Positions 18,446 to 27,945 of a stretch of DNA of 64,000 nucleotides are shown in pieces. Source of the DNA: Rhodococcus rhodnii NBRC 100604 (lineage in GTDB: Bacteria > Actinomycetota > Actinomycetes > Mycobacteriales > Mycobacteriaceae); the NCBI RefSeq assembly GCF_001894925.1, contig NZ_BCXD01000009.1:124001-188000 (forward strand). The letters are read 5' to 3'. The translations under genes were made by a program, and so were the position numbers. The notes beneath the pieces were generated by a model, which worked only from the letters and a program-made list of their open reading frames with translations, made no database searches and was not told the origin of the DNA. Position 1 is the first letter of the stretch. The number at the start of each line of letters is the position of its first letter.

Positions 18446-19953
18446 TGTCGCTCGGACGGGCCTACTCGGTCGCGGTCGCCGGAATCGACGGCCAGATGGT
18501 CGAGATCGAAGCCGACATCGGACGGGGTCTCCCCGGGGTTCATCTCGTCGGGCTGCCGGACACCGCGTTGTCGGAGGCACGCGATCGGGTGCGCGCCGCT
18601 GCCGCCAACTGCGGTGAGCAGTGGCCCGATTCGAAGGTGATCCTCGCGTTGTCACCGGCGACGCTGCCGAAGGTCGGCAGCGTCTACGACCTCGCACTGG
18701 TGGTCGCCGTCATGGACGCCGCGAAGCAGATCAAGCCGGATCGTCTGGGCGACACGGTCTTTCTCGGGGAGCTCGCTCTCGACGGCAGGCTCCGGTCGGT
18801 ACGCGGTGTGCTTCCGGCCGTCCTCACCGCGCGCGCCGCGGGATGGCAGCGCGTCGTCGTGCCGTCGGCCGCGCTGCCCGAGGCCGGTCTCGTGGGCGAG
18901 ATCGAGGTGCTGGGCGCCCCGGATCTCCGGCGGGTGCTGAGCTGGCTGCGCGGTGAGGCCGAACTCGACTCGCCGTCGCCGCCCGAGCCCGCCGACGCGG
19001 TCCCGGGCCCGGACCTGAGCGAGGTCGTCGGGCAGAGCGAGGCACGGTGGGCGATGGAGGTCGCGGCGGCCGGCGGCCACCACCTCATGCTCACCGGCCC
19101 ACCCGGCGCAGGGAAGACGATGCTGGCCCAACGGCTTCCGGGGATCCTGCCGCCGCTGACCGACGCGGAGTCGCTCGAGGTGACGGCGGTGCACTCGATC
19201 GCGGGGATCCTTCCGATCGGTCGTCCGCTCGTCGATCACCCGCCGTTCGTCGCGCCGCACCACACGGCGTCGATCAGCGCGATCGTGGGCGGGGGCAGCG
19301 GTCTCGCGAAACCCGGCGCGGTGAGCAGGGCGCACCGCGGCGTGCTGTTTCTCGACGAGTGCGCCGAGATCGGAACGAAGGTGCTCGAATCGCTGCGGAC
19401 TCCGCTCGAGGACGGCGAGGTCCGGATCGCGCGCCGCGACGGCGTGGCGCGCTATCCGGCACGATTCCAGCTCGTCCTTGCGGCGAACCCGTGCCCGTGC
19501 GCACCGCCGAGGGAGGCGGATTGCATCTGTCCGCCGGCAGCGCGGCGCCGCTACCTCGGGAAGCTCTCGGGCCCACTGCTCGACCGTGTCGATCTTCGGG
19601 TGCAACTGCACGCCGTCGGGTCGAGCGCGTTGATGGGCGAGGCGGGCGAATCGACGGAGGTCGTACGCGCGCGGGTCGCGGCGGCGCGCGCCGCGGCCGG
19701 AGCGCGGTGGCGCGAGTTCGGATGGCACACGAACGCGGAGGTCCCGGGTCCGGTGCTGCGGCAACGTTTCCGGCTGCCGCGCGAGGCACTCGCGCCGCTC
19801 GAGAAGGCGCTGCGGCTCGGCGTCGTCACGGCCAGGGGAGCGGACCGGGCGCTGCGCGTGGCCTGGACGGTCGCCGACCTCGCCGGCGCGGCGGAGCCCT
19901 CCCGGGATCACGTCACCACCGCACTCGGATTCCGCGGCAGGGGGCTGCGATGA
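18445..19953 (+). CDS. comM: YifB/ComM-family AAA+ ATPase (Mg-chelatase-like)
   Basis: A 502-aa AAA+ protein. ComM homologues drive branch migration during natural transformation. The N-terminal lon-like domain (DGQMVEIEADIGRGLPGVHLVGLPD) precedes the ATPase with Walker A GPPGAGKTMLAQRLPG around residue 215, Walker B VLFLDECAE and the sensor region NPCPC. The C-terminal Mg-chelatase domain is complete. The start overlaps the yraN stop by TGATG, and the stop overlaps the dprA start by ATGA. This is a coupled three-gene unit. Confidence 0.94.
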   Translation: MSLGRAYSVAVAGIDGQMVEIEADIGRGLPGVHLVGLPDTALSEARDRVRAAAANCGEQWPDSKVILALSPATLPKVGSVYDLALVVAVMDAAKQIKPDRLGDTVFLGELALDGRLRSVRGVLPAVLTARAAGWQRVVVPSAALPEAGLVGEIEVLGAPDLRRVLSWLRGEAELDSPSPPEPADAVPGPDLSEVVGQSEARWAMEVAAAGGHHLMLTGPPGAGKTMLAQRLPGILPPLTDAESLEVTAVHSIAGILPIGRPLVDHPPFVAPHHTASISAIVGGGSGLAKPGAVSRAHRGVLFLDECAEIGTKVLESLRTPLEDGEVRIARRDGVARYPARFQLVLAANPCPCAPPREADCICPPAARRRYLGKLSGPLLDRVDLRVQLHAVGSSALMGEAGESTEVVRARVAAARAAAGARWREFGWHTNAEVPGPVLRQRFRLPREALAPLEKALRLGVVTARGADRALRVAWTVADLAGAAEPSRDHVTTALGFRGRGLR

Positions 19954-21074
19954 CCACGACGCACGATCCCGATCGTCTCGCGCGGGCGTATCTGTCCCGA
20001 GTGCTGTGCCGTCCAGACCGCCGCGTCGGCGCGCTGATCGGCGAAGTCGGCGCGCAGGAGGCTGCGCGCGCGATCCGCGACGGCATGGCCTCCACCGAGA
20101 TCTCCGGCCGCACTGCCGCACGCGCCGAGATCGACACCGCTGCTGCGGATCTCGATGCAATCGCGGCAATGGGTGGGCGGTTCGTCATCCCCGAGGACGA
20201 CGAGTGGCCGCAGTGGCGCTTGCTCGGCTTCGACCGGCTCGACCGGGTGGACGACGCGGCGCCGATCGGGCTGTGGGTTCGTGGGGGGCGGTCGCTGGCG
20301 GATCTGACCGAACGCGCGGTCGCCGTCGTCGGGACGCGGGCGGCGAGCGAGTACGGCGCACACGTGACGGCCCAGCTGGCAGGTGATCTCGCCGCGGACG
20401 GCTGGACGATCGTCTCCGGTGCCGCGTTCGGGATCGACGCAGCGGCACACCGCGGCGCGCTCGGTGTCGGCGGCGTGACGGTCGCCGTCCTCGCGTGCGG
20501 GGTGGACCGCGCGTACCCGAGCGGGCACGCCCGGCTGCTGACGTCGATCGCGCGCGACGGCGCGATCGTCAGCGAGTATCCACCCGGCACGACACCCGCG
20601 CGCCACCGGTTCCTCGCGCGCAACCGGCTCGTCGCCGGAGTGTCGGACGGCGTCGTCGTGGTCGAGGCGGGCTGGCGCAGCGGCGCGCACAACACCGCGG
20701 GCTGGGGGCGCCGTCTCGGCCGGGTGGTCATGGCGGTTCCCGGCCCGGTGACGTCCGCGGCCTCGGTCGGGTGCAATCGGCTGATCCGCGAGAACGAGGC
20801 GATCCTCGTCGGAAGCGCGACGGACGTCGCCGAACTCGTCGCGCCGCTCGGTTCCGTGAGTCGCGACGACGCGGCGGTGGTCCGCGACACGGACGTGCTC
20901 AGCGGCGAGACGCTGCTCGTCTACGAGGCACTGCCTGCGCACGAGACGTGCTCGCCGCTCGAACTCTCCCGCGAGTCGGGGGTGCGCATCGAGAACGTGC
21001 GCGCGGTACTGCCGTTGCTCGAACTCGAGGGGTTCGTGGCCGGGGAGGACGCCGGGTGGCGGCGGGTGCGGTGA
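19950..21074 (+). CDS. dprA: DNA-processing protein DprA/Smf
   Basis: A 374-aa protein that binds incoming single-stranded DNA and loads RecA. The Rossmann core is recognised by VGTRAASEYGAHV, SGAAFGIDAAAHRGAL, LACGVDRAYPSGHARL and SEYPPGTTPARHRFLARNRLVAG. The C-terminal ~60 residues form a winged-helix segment (SPLELSRESGVRIENVRAVLPLLELEGFV). ATG 19950 overlaps the comM stop. The gene ends just upstream of an iron box. Confidence 0.94.
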   Translation: MTTTHDPDRLARAYLSRVLCRPDRRVGALIGEVGAQEAARAIRDGMASTEISGRTAARAEIDTAAADLDAIAAMGGRFVIPEDDEWPQWRLLGFDRLDRVDDAAPIGLWVRGGRSLADLTERAVAVVGTRAASEYGAHVTAQLAGDLAADGWTIVSGAAFGIDAAAHRGALGVGGVTVAVLACGVDRAYPSGHARLLTSIARDGAIVSEYPPGTTPARHRFLARNRLVAGVSDGVVVVEAGWRSGAHNTAGWGRRLGRVVMAVPGPVTSAASVGCNRLIRENEAILVGSATDVAELVAPLGSVSRDDAAVVRDTDVLSGETLLVYEALPAHETCSPLELSRESGVRIENVRAVLPLLELEGFVAGEDAGWRRVR

Positions 21075-21102
21075 GCGGCGCCGTGTGCGCGGGTGAGGTA
21101 GG

Positions 21103-21121
21103 TTCGGTTAGGTAACCCTAA
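21103..21121 (+). promoter_or_regulatory. IdeR/DtxR iron box
   Basis: The 19-bp site TTCGGTTAGGTAACCCTAA matches 15 of 19 positions of the DtxR/IdeR consensus TTAGGTTAGGCTAACCTAA that I know, including both outer half-sites. It sits 22 bp upstream of the siderophore-interacting protein start, so iron-loaded IdeR should repress that gene. Confidence 0.85.
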
Positions 21122-21143
21122 ATCCACCCTGGAAGGGGGCCTC

Positions 21144-21920
21144 GTGGCCAAACCGACCGCGACCGTGACGGTGCTCCGAACCGAGCGCATCGCACCGCAT
21201 CTCGTGCGGGTGTACCTCGGCGGGCCGGGCTTCGACGAGTTCGTGCCCAGCTCGTTCACCGACATGTACGTCAAGGCCGAGTTCGACGTCGACGGCGAGA
21301 CCGTGCTGCGTACCTACACGATCCGTTCCGTCGACACCGAGCGGCGCGAGATCGCGATCGACTTCGTCGTCCACGGCGACATCGGTGTCGCGGGGCCGTG
21401 GGCCACCGCCGCACGGCCCGGTGACACGCTGACGCTGCGCGGTCCCGGCGGTGCGTACGCCCCGGACCCGTCGGCCGACTGGCATCTGCTCGCCGGCGAC
21501 GAGACCGCGATCCCCGCGATCGGTGCGGCGCTCTCGGCACTTCCCGAGAGCGCCGTGGGTGATGCCGTCATCGAGGTCGGCGGCACGGCCGACGAGATCG
21601 ACCTCGCCGCTCCCGCCGGAGTCACGGTTCACTGGGTCCATCGCGGCGCGTCCAGCGACGAGGCCACCGACGAGCGCGCCGGCGACAACGCGCCTCTCGT
21701 CGGCGCCGTGAAGTCGCTGCCGTGGCGAGCCGGCGAGCCGCACGTCTTCGTGCACGGTGAGGCACAGGCGGTCATGCACAACCTGCGCCCGTACATCCGC
21801 AAGGAGCGCGGTGTTCCCGCGGCGCGTGCGTCGATCTCCGGATACTGGCGCCGGGGCCGGACCGAAGAAGGCTTCCGCGTCTGGAAGCGCGAACTGTCGG
21901 AGCGTGAAGCCGTCGGCTGA
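21144..21920 (+). CDS. Siderophore-interacting protein (ViuB-like ferric-siderophore reductase)
   Basis: A 258-aa FAD-binding protein that releases iron from imported siderophores by reduction. FAD-domain motifs are RTYTIRSVDTERREIAIDFVVHG and GPWATAARPGDTLTLRGPGG; the C-terminal NAD(P)H part contains LAGDETAIPAIGAAL and FVHGEAQAVMHNLRPYIRKERG. The fold is typical of the SIP/ViuB family (Rv2895c at the same locus in M. tuberculosis). The GTG start has a ggaagggg RBS and lies directly behind the iron box. It converges with the MFS gene. Confidence 0.92.
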   Translation: MAKPTATVTVLRTERIAPHLVRVYLGGPGFDEFVPSSFTDMYVKAEFDVDGETVLRTYTIRSVDTERREIAIDFVVHGDIGVAGPWATAARPGDTLTLRGPGGAYAPDPSADWHLLAGDETAIPAIGAALSALPESAVGDAVIEVGGTADEIDLAAPAGVTVHWVHRGASSDEATDERAGDNAPLVGAVKSLPWRAGEPHVFVHGEAQAVMHNLRPYIRKERGVPAARASISGYWRRGRTEEGFRVWKRELSEREAVG

Positions 21921-21927
21921 GCAGCCG

Positions 21928-23187
21928 TCAGGATTCGCGGCTCGGTGAGGGCGCGGTCAGGTCCGCGTCCTCACCGGCCGGATCGGTCGTCCCGTCGTGC
22001 GCAGCACCGCCACGGGTGAGCACCAGGACCGCCGCGAGCGCGAGCAACCCGAACGAGGGGATCGCGATCGCCATGGGCACGGCCGATTCCGAGCCCGCGA
22101 GCCCGACGAGTGGCGAGACCGCGGCGGCGAGGAGGAACTGCCCCGCCCCCATGAGCGCGGCGCCCGTCCCGGCGGCGTACCTGACCTCGCTCTGTGCGAG
22201 CGCGGTCGCATTGCCGAGCACGAAGCCCATGCCGGATACCGACACGAACAGTGCGGCCGTGACGGCCCACCATGCGGGGGAGGACGACGTGAGAACGAGG
22301 ATCGCCACTCCGAATCCGCCCGCGACGATCATGGAGACGCCGACCAGCAGCATCGTGCGGGCGTGGATGCGGCCGACGACGCGGGCATTGATCGTCGTTG
22401 CGAGCACGATGCCCGTGGCGTTCACGGCGAAGGCGATCGAGAACTCGCCGGGCGAGCGCCCGAGCACGTCCTGGTACACGAACGGCGATGCCGAGATGTA
22501 GGCGAACATCGCCCCGAACGACGCGATGAACCCGATCGCGTACCCGAGATAGCGCCGATTGCGCGAGACGGCGGCGACGTTCGACGCGAGGGCGCGCAGC
22601 CCACCGGTCTTGCGGTGTTCCGGGGGAAGCGTCTCGGGCACGAAGGTGATCGCGCCGACGGCCATGACGACGGCGAGCCCCGCGAGCACCCAGAAGATGC
22701 CGCGCCAGCCGAACGGCCCGACGAGCGCGCCGCCCAGGAGCGGCGCGACGATGGGGGCGATTCCGGTGATGACCATGAGCAGGCTGAACAACCGGGCCGC
22801 CTCGTCGCCCGTAGCCCGATCGGCGACCGCGGCGCGCGCGAGCACGATGGCGGCGCCGCCCGCGAAGCCGTGCACCGCGCGGACGGCGACGAGGATCTCG
22901 ATCGTGGGGGCGAGCGCGCACGCGATCGCCGCGACGGCGGTGACGGTGGTCGCCCCCACCATGAGCCGTCGGCGGCCGAGTCCGTCGGAGAGTGGGCCGA
23001 CGAGCAACTGGCCGAGGCCGAGACCGGCCGTGAACGTGGTGAGCGTCAGCTGCACCGTCGACGCGCTCGTTCCGAGGCCGTCGGCCATCGCGGGCATTCC
23101 CGGCAGATACATGTCCATCGACAGCGGCGCGATCGCGGAGATCAGCGCCAGGACGAGCAGCATGGCCGGTCGTATCGTTCGCGTCAC
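21928..23187 (-). CDS. MFS multidrug exporter, Bcr/CflA type
   Basis: A 419-aa transporter with 12 hydrophobic segments. The first one ends in PLSMDMYLPGMPAMA, characteristic of the Bcr/CflA (DHA1) exporters, and the loop 2-3 signature GPLSDGLGRRRLM is intact. Substrates are unknown; family members export bicyclomycin, chloramphenicol and similar compounds. It starts at GTG 23187, diverging from xerC over 50 nt, and converges with the siderophore gene (7 nt between stops). Confidence 0.9.
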   Translation of the reverse strand: MTRTIRPAMLLVLALISAIAPLSMDMYLPGMPAMADGLGTSASTVQLTLTTFTAGLGLGQLLVGPLSDGLGRRRLMVGATTVTAVAAIACALAPTIEILVAVRAVHGFAGGAAIVLARAAVADRATGDEAARLFSLLMVITGIAPIVAPLLGGALVGPFGWRGIFWVLAGLAVVMAVGAITFVPETLPPEHRKTGGLRALASNVAAVSRNRRYLGYAIGFIASFGAMFAYISASPFVYQDVLGRSPGEFSIAFAVNATGIVLATTINARVVGRIHARTMLLVGVSMIVAGGFGVAILVLTSSSPAWWAVTAALFVSVSGMGFVLGNATALAQSEVRYAAGTGAALMGAGQFLLAAAVSPLVGLAGSESAVPMAIAIPSFGLLALAAVLVLTRGGAAHDGTTDPAGEDADLTAPSPSRES

Positions 23188-23237
23188 GAAACACAGTCAA
23201 TCGGCTCGGCGCTTGAAGTATTCCCTCGGGTGCCCCG

Positions 23238-24191
23238 ATGCTGGGTGCCGTGACGACCGCCGCCCGCCCCGAACCGCTGCCCGCGCCGCTCGCGGATCTG
23301 CTCACCGCGTACGCCGAGGATCTGCGACTCGGGAGAGGCCGCTCCGAGAACACGATTCGTGCCTACACCGCCGACGTGCGCTCGCTGCTCGATCATCTAC
23401 GTGCGCGCGACCCCGAGGCGAACGCCGGCGACATCGACATTCACACGCTGCGATCGTGGCTGGCCGCGCAGTCGGACGCGGGGGTCGCGCGCTCGACGAT
23501 CACGCGCCGGGCGTCGTCGGCGCGCGGCTTCACCGCGTGGCTCGTGCGCACCCGGCGTGTGGCATCGGACCCTGCGGCACGGCTCGGCGCGCCGCGGCCG
23601 CAGCGGACGCTGCCCACGGTGCTCGATCGGGACGACGCCGCGGCGGCGCTCCAGGCCGCGGCGGCCGGCGCGGACGAAGGCGATCCGATCGCCGTGCGCG
23701 ACCGCGCAGCGGTGGAAGTGCTCTACGCGACGGGCATTCGGGTGTCGGAGCTGTGCGGGCTGGATCTCGAGTCGGTCGATCACGAGCGCCGCGTTCTGCG
23801 CGTGATCGGCAAGGGCGACCGTGAGCGGGTCGTGCCCTACGGTGCGCCGGCCGCGGACGCGCTCGGCCGCTGGCTCGAGGTCGGCCGTCCGGCGCTCGCG
23901 ACGGAGACCTCCGGCAGCGCACTCTGGCTGGGCGCACGCGGCGGGCGGCTCGATCCGCGTCAGGTTCGCCGCGTCGTGCACGAGGTGACCCGCGCGGTTC
24001 CGGGCGCCCCGGATCTCGCGCCGCACGGGCTCCGGCACACGGCTGCGACCCATCTGCTCGAAGGCGGCGCCGATCTGCGCGTCGTGCAGGAACTGCTGGG
24101 ACACGCGAGTCTCGCGACGACGCAGCTCTACACGCACGTCTCGGTCGAGCGGCTGCGCGCCGTCCACAGCAGGGCTCACCCGCGCGGCTGA
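23238..24191 (+). CDS. xerC: Tyrosine recombinase XerC
   Basis: A 317-aa site-specific recombinase that resolves chromosome dimers at dif with XerD. The N-terminal SAM-like core-binding domain ([23 protein letters not shown] region) precedes the catalytic domain. All catalytic residues are seen: Arg in [14 protein letters not shown], Lys in [28 protein letters not shown] with His and Arg, His in [10 protein letters not shown] and the nucleophile Tyr in QLYTHV. ATG 23238 or GTG 23250 could be the start. Its place beside dprA marks it as housekeeping XerC and not an integrase of a mobile element. Confidence 0.93.
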   Translation: MLGAVTTAARPEPLPAPLADLLTAYAEDLRLGRGRSENTIRAYTADVRSLLDHLRARDPEANAGDIDIHTLRSWLAAQSDAGVARSTITRRASSARGFTAWLVRTRRVASDPAARLGAPRPQRTLPTVLDRDDAAAALQAAAAGADEGDPIAVRDRAAVEVLYATGIRVSELCGLDLESVDHERRVLRVIGKGDRERVVPYGAPAADALGRWLEVGRPALATETSGSALWLGARGGRLDPRQVRRVVHEVTRAVPGAPDLAPHGLRHTAATHLLEGGADLRVVQELLGHASLATTQLYTHVSVERLRAVHSRAHPRG

Positions 24192-24201
24192 CCCTCCCCG
24201 G

Positions 24202-24768
24202 TCACGGACGGGCGCGCCCGCCGCCCGTGCCGACCGGCAGCAGCCGGATGGGGGAGACCCACACCAGCCGGGTCGGATCGAGGTACTCGCGACCGCGGCG
24301 AACCCCCCAGTGCAGGCATGCGGCGTGGCCGCACCCGGTGTGCCCGGCCTCGAGGTAGCCGAGCACGGTTCCCTTGCCGACGCGTGTCCCGACGGTGACG
24401 CGTGCGGTCACCGGCTCGTAGGTCGTGCGCAGGCCTCCCGGGTGATCCACCGAGACGACGGGGCGCCCTGCGACGTCTCCGGCGAACGCGACGATGCCCA
24501 CCCCCGCGGCGAGGACCGCGCGCTCGGGTGCGCCCGCGAGATCCACGCCGCGATGGCCGGGCAGCCAGTTCTGTTCGGGCCGGTCGAACTCGCGCGCGAT
24601 CGTCGGGCGCGGGGCGAGCGGCCAGTCGAACGGGCGGTCGGGTGCGGCACGCGCGGGCGGGGCGCCGGACGGCACCGTGACCAGCAGTGCGGCTGCGCCG
24701 AGCACTGCGGCGGCGGCGCGCACGAACGGACGTCGTCGGCGGATTCGCGGCCGCGGGTCGGTGGGCAC
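24202..24768 (-). CDS. Secreted M23-family (LytM-like) peptidase
   Basis: About 188 aa from GTG 24768: a basic start, a signal peptide ([31 protein letters not shown]), then a LytM domain. The zinc motif HRGVDLAG is present. The later motif reads ACLHWGV, so the first His of the usual H-x-H is Cys; I recall the same variation in other actinobacterial proteins beside rpsB. The domain may therefore be a regulator and not an active hydrolase. Upstream in-frame GTGs (24843, 24846) are possible starts. It converges with xerC and diverges from rpsB. Confidence 0.82.
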   Translation of the reverse strand: MPTDPRPRIRRRRPFVRAAAAVLGAAALLVTVPSGAPPARAAPDRPFDWPLAPRPTIAREFDRPEQNWLPGHRGVDLAGAPERAVLAAGVGIVAFAGDVAGRPVVSVDHPGGLRTTYEPVTARVTVGTRVGKGTVLGYLEAGHTGCGHAACLHWGVRRGREYLDPTRLVWVSPIRLLPVGTGGGRARP

Positions 24769-24891
24769 GTCACCACTGTCGGCGACGGGCGCGGCCGCGG
24801 CAGGTGCGCGTCCGGGACTGGGGAGAGCGCGGTCGCCGTCCACAACCGGGCCCGCAGCGGTTGCGGGAGTCGCGGCGATGTGCAGGGGCGA

Positions 24892-25179
24892 TTGGGGATC
24901 GGGGCTGCGACGCCGTACACTGGGCGAGCGGATCGTGTCCGCCGTCCGGCTCGCGCCGGAGGGGCACCACGCATCCGCACCAGCGGCTCGTCCCGCACCC
25001 GGTCCGCCCGAAACGGCAGACAGGGGCGCGAGCGGGCCGACTTCGCGCGTCCGCGCACATCCGGCTGTCGGCTGGTCCTCTCGGTGGATTCCACCGAGTT
25101 GCCCGGCAGCCTGCGGGCGCCAGGGCACGTCGTCGCCGACGACGTGCATCAACCGAACACGAAAGCGAGAACATCAGCC
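24892..25179 (+). promoter_or_regulatory. rpsB promoter and long untranslated leader
   Basis: The 411-nt stretch between the M23 gene start and rpsB has no convincing gene. A promoter can be drawn as TTGGGG (24892-24897), an 18-nt spacer and TACACT (24916-24921). That gives a leader of about 250 nt before ATG 25180. Such length fits a place for autoregulation by S2, but I cannot match a named leader structure. Only a weak RBS (aagcgag) precedes the start. Confidence 0.5.
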
Positions 25180-26070
25180 ATGGCTGTTGTGACCATGAAG
25201 CAGCTGCTCGACAGCGGCGCACACTTCGGGCACCAGACCCGCCGCTGGAACCCGAAGATGAAGCGGTTCATCTTCACCGACCGCAACGGCATCTACATCA
25301 TCGACCTGCAGCAGACGCTCACGTACATCGACAAGGCGTACGAGTTCGTCAAGGAGACCGTCGCGCACGGCGGCACCATCCTGTTCGTCGGTACCAAGAA
25401 GCAGGCCCAGGAGTCCATCGCGGACGAGGCGACCCGTGTCGGGATGCCGTACGTCAACCAGCGCTGGCTCGGCGGCATGCTCACCAACTTCACGACCGTC
25501 CACAAGCGCCTGCTGCGCCTGAAGGAACTCGAGTCGATGGAGCAGACGGGTGGCTTCGAGGGTCGCACCAAGAAGGAAATCCTGATGCTGACCCGCGAGA
25601 AGACCAAGCTCGAGCGCACGCTCGGCGGTATCCGCGACATGGCGAAGGTTCCCTCGGCCGTGTGGATCGTCGACACCAACAAGGAGCACCTCGCGGTCTC
25701 CGAGGCGCGCAAGCTGAACATCCCGGTCGTCGCGATCCTCGACACCAACTGCGATCCCGACCTCGTCGACTACCCGATCCCGGGCAACGACGACGCGATC
25801 CGCAGCGCGGCACTGCTCACGCGCGTCGTCGCGTCGGCCGTGGCCGAGGGACTGCAGGCACGCGCGGGCCGCTCGAACGACGCCGAGGCGAAGCCCGACG
25901 CGAGCGCCGAGCCGCTGGCCGAGTGGGAGCAGGAGCTGCTCGCGCAGTCCGCAACCGCCGACGGCATCACCGAGGGTGGCCCCGAGGCGCCGCGTGAGGC
26001 CGTCGCCGAGGCCGACTCGAAGCTCGCCGAGGCTCCCGCGGACGTCGCGGACGCCGAGAAGCAGGCCTGA
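25180..26070 (+). CDS. rpsB: 30S ribosomal protein S2
   Basis: A 296-aa S2. The core is fully conserved ([27 protein letters not shown] in parts, [57 protein letters not shown]). The C-terminal ~55 residues are an acidic Ala/Glu-rich extension, longer than in E. coli and usual for actinobacteria. ATG 25180 is the family start. First gene of rpsB-tsf. Confidence 0.97.
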   Translation: MAVVTMKQLLDSGAHFGHQTRRWNPKMKRFIFTDRNGIYIIDLQQTLTYIDKAYEFVKETVAHGGTILFVGTKKQAQESIADEATRVGMPYVNQRWLGGMLTNFTTVHKRLLRLKELESMEQTGGFEGRTKKEILMLTREKTKLERTLGGIRDMAKVPSAVWIVDTNKEHLAVSEARKLNIPVVAILDTNCDPDLVDYPIPGNDDAIRSAALLTRVVASAVAEGLQARAGRSNDAEAKPDASAEPLAEWEQELLAQSATADGITEGGPEAPREAVAEADSKLAEAPADVADAEKQA

Positions 26071-26118
26071 GACCAGTCGTCTTTCTCTCGAAGACTTCCC
26101 CCGAAGGAGGCTCGCCAG

Positions 26119-26943
26119 ATGGCGAACTACACCGCCGCTGATGTCAAGCGGCTCCGGGAGCTCACCGGCTCCGGAATGATGGCGTGCAAGAACGCGCTCG
26201 CCGACGCGGACGGCGACTTCGACAAGGCCGTCGAGGCCCTCCGCATCAAGGGTGCGAAGGACGTCGGCAAGCGTGCGGAGCGCACGACGGGCGAAGGCCT
26301 CGTCGTCGCGAAGGGCGGCGCGCTGATCGAGCTCGATTCCGAGACCGACTTCGTCGCCAAGAACGATGCGTTCATCGCGCTCGCCGACAAGATCGTCACG
26401 GCCGCTGCCGAGCAGCGTCCGGCCGACCTCGAGGCGCTCAAGGCCCTCGAGATCGACGGCACCTCGGTCGAGACGCTGGTCCAGGAGCAGTCGGCGAAGA
26501 TCGGCGAGAAGCTCGAACTGAGCAAGTACGCCATCTTCGACGGCTCGACCGCGGTCTACCTGCACAAGCGTGCAGCCGACCTGCCGCCTGCCGTCGGTGT
26601 TCTCGTCCAGTACGAGGGCGGGGGCGACGCAGCTGCCGAGGCCGCACGTGGTGCCGCGATGCAGGTCGCAGCGCTCAAGGCGAAGTACGTCACTCGCGAC
26701 GAGGTCCCCGCGGACGTCGTCGAGACCGAGCGTCGTATCGCCGAGGAGACCGCGAAGGCAGAAGGCAAGCCGGAGCAGGCGCTGCCGAAGATCGTCGAAG
26801 GTCGCCTCAACGGCTACTACAAGGACGTCGTGCTGCTCGATCAGCCGTCCGTCCAGGACTCGAAGAAGACCGTCAAGGCGCTTCTCGACGAGTCCGGTGC
26901 GACCGTGACCCGGTTCGTCCGGTTCGAGGTCGGCACCAACTGA
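26119..26943 (+). CDS. tsf: Elongation factor Ts
   Basis: A 274-aa nucleotide exchange factor for EF-Tu. The N-terminal UBA-like domain ([24 protein letters not shown]) and the TDFVAKN motif are intact, with the dimerisation core ending [14 protein letters not shown] gaaggaggc RBS precedes ATG 26119. It is 48 nt behind rpsB and ends at a strong terminator. Confidence 0.97.
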   Translation: MANYTAADVKRLRELTGSGMMACKNALADADGDFDKAVEALRIKGAKDVGKRAERTTGEGLVVAKGGALIELDSETDFVAKNDAFIALADKIVTAAAEQRPADLEALKALEIDGTSVETLVQEQSAKIGEKLELSKYAIFDGSTAVYLHKRAADLPPAVGVLVQYEGGGDAAAEAARGAAMQVAALKAKYVTRDEVPADVVETERRIAEETAKAEGKPEQALPKIVEGRLNGYYKDVVLLDQPSVQDSKKTVKALLDESGATVTRFVRFEVGTN

Positions 26944-26948
26944 CACCC

Positions 26949-26995
26949 CACGGGTAGGCCCCGCCACGAGACATCGTCGGCGGGGCCTACCCGTG
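26949..26995 (+). terminator. tsf terminator
   Basis: A perfect 17-bp stem (26949-26965 with 26979-26995) and a 13-nt loop lie just after the tsf stop. No T-run follows, as is usual at this GC content. It separates rpsB-tsf from pyrH. Confidence 0.85.
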
Positions 26996-27099
26996 TCCGG
27001 GTCCGCCCGGCCACCGTCGGCCCGGACCCACCCCGTGGCAGGATGAGACCCGGCGGTTCCTGCCCGGTTCGCCGGCGCCATGCCCTGGAGGCGCCTGTG

Positions 27100-27144
27100 C
27101 CCCGAATGCGCCGTACGCCCCGAACGCGCCGTACGCCCCGAACG
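27100..27144 (+). repeat. 2.5 x 18-nt tandem repeat upstream of pyrH
   Basis: Two full units (27100-27117, 27118-27135), differing at one base, and a 9-nt third copy lie immediately before the gagggaga RBS of pyrH. The repeated core is ccccgaaYgcgccgtacg. It is noncoding, in the pyrH leader. Confidence 0.85.
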
Positions 27145-27155
27145 GAGGGAGAACC

Positions 27156-27884
27156 ATGACCGACACCAACTCCGAACGCCCCGGATTCCGCAGAGTCCTG
27201 CTCAAGCTCGGGGGCGAGATGTTCGGGGGCGGCGGCGTGGGACTCGACCCGAACGTCGTGCAGAAGGTCGCCGAGCAGATCGCGGGCGTCGTGCGTTCGG
27301 GTGTGCAGGTCGCTGTCGTCATCGGCGGTGGCAACTTCTTCCGCGGCGCCGAGCTGCAGCAGCGCGGTCTCGATCGCGCGCGCTCGGACTACATGGGCAT
27401 GCTCGGCACCGTCATGAACTCGCTCGCGCTGCAGGACTTCCTGGAGAAGGAAGGCATCGACACCCGCGTGCAGACGGCGATCACGATGGGCCAGGTCGCC
27501 GAGCCCTACATCCCGCTGCGCGCGCAGCGTCACCTCGAGAAGGGGCGCGTCGTCATCTTCGGCGCCGGCATGGGGATGCCGTACTTCTCGACGGACACGA
27601 CCGCAGCGCAGCGCGCACTCGAGATCGGCGCCGACGTCGTGCTCATGGCCAAGGGAGTCGACGGCGTCTACAGCGGCGACCCCCGGACCGACCCCGACGC
27701 CGTGCTCTACAGCGAGATCACCCATCGCGAGGTCATCGAGCAGGAACTCAAGGTCGCCGATGCGACCGCGTTCAGTCTCTGCATGGACAACAACATGCCG
27801 ATGATGGTCTTCAACCTGCTCGTGGAGGGCAACATCGCGCGCGCCGTGATGGGTGAGAAGATCGGAACACTCGTCTCGAGCTGA
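27156..27884 (+). CDS. pyrH: UMP kinase
   Basis: A 242-aa amino-acid-kinase-fold enzyme that phosphorylates UMP to UDP. Seen motifs are [75 protein letters not shown] (in parts) and the C-terminal MPMMVFNLL. All are intact. It has a gaggg RBS and starts the pyrH-frr pair, as in nearly all actinobacteria. Confidence 0.97.
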   Translation: MTDTNSERPGFRRVLLKLGGEMFGGGGVGLDPNVVQKVAEQIAGVVRSGVQVAVVIGGGNFFRGAELQQRGLDRARSDYMGMLGTVMNSLALQDFLEKEGIDTRVQTAITMGQVAEPYIPLRAQRHLEKGRVVIFGAGMGMPYFSTDTTAAQRALEIGADVVLMAKGVDGVYSGDPRTDPDAVLYSEITHREVIEQELKVADATAFSLCMDNNMPMMVFNLLVEGNIARAVMGEKIGTLVSS

Positions 27885-27945
27885 CGCCCGGCGCGGCCCG
27901 ACACAATCCACGAGATGCCCGAACCCACGAGATGGAGGATCCGCC

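Noticed and set aside
23238-24191. Tyrosine recombinase as a sign of an integrated element
   Set aside because: It is XerC in its usual place after dprA; no att repeats, tRNA or phage genes are near.
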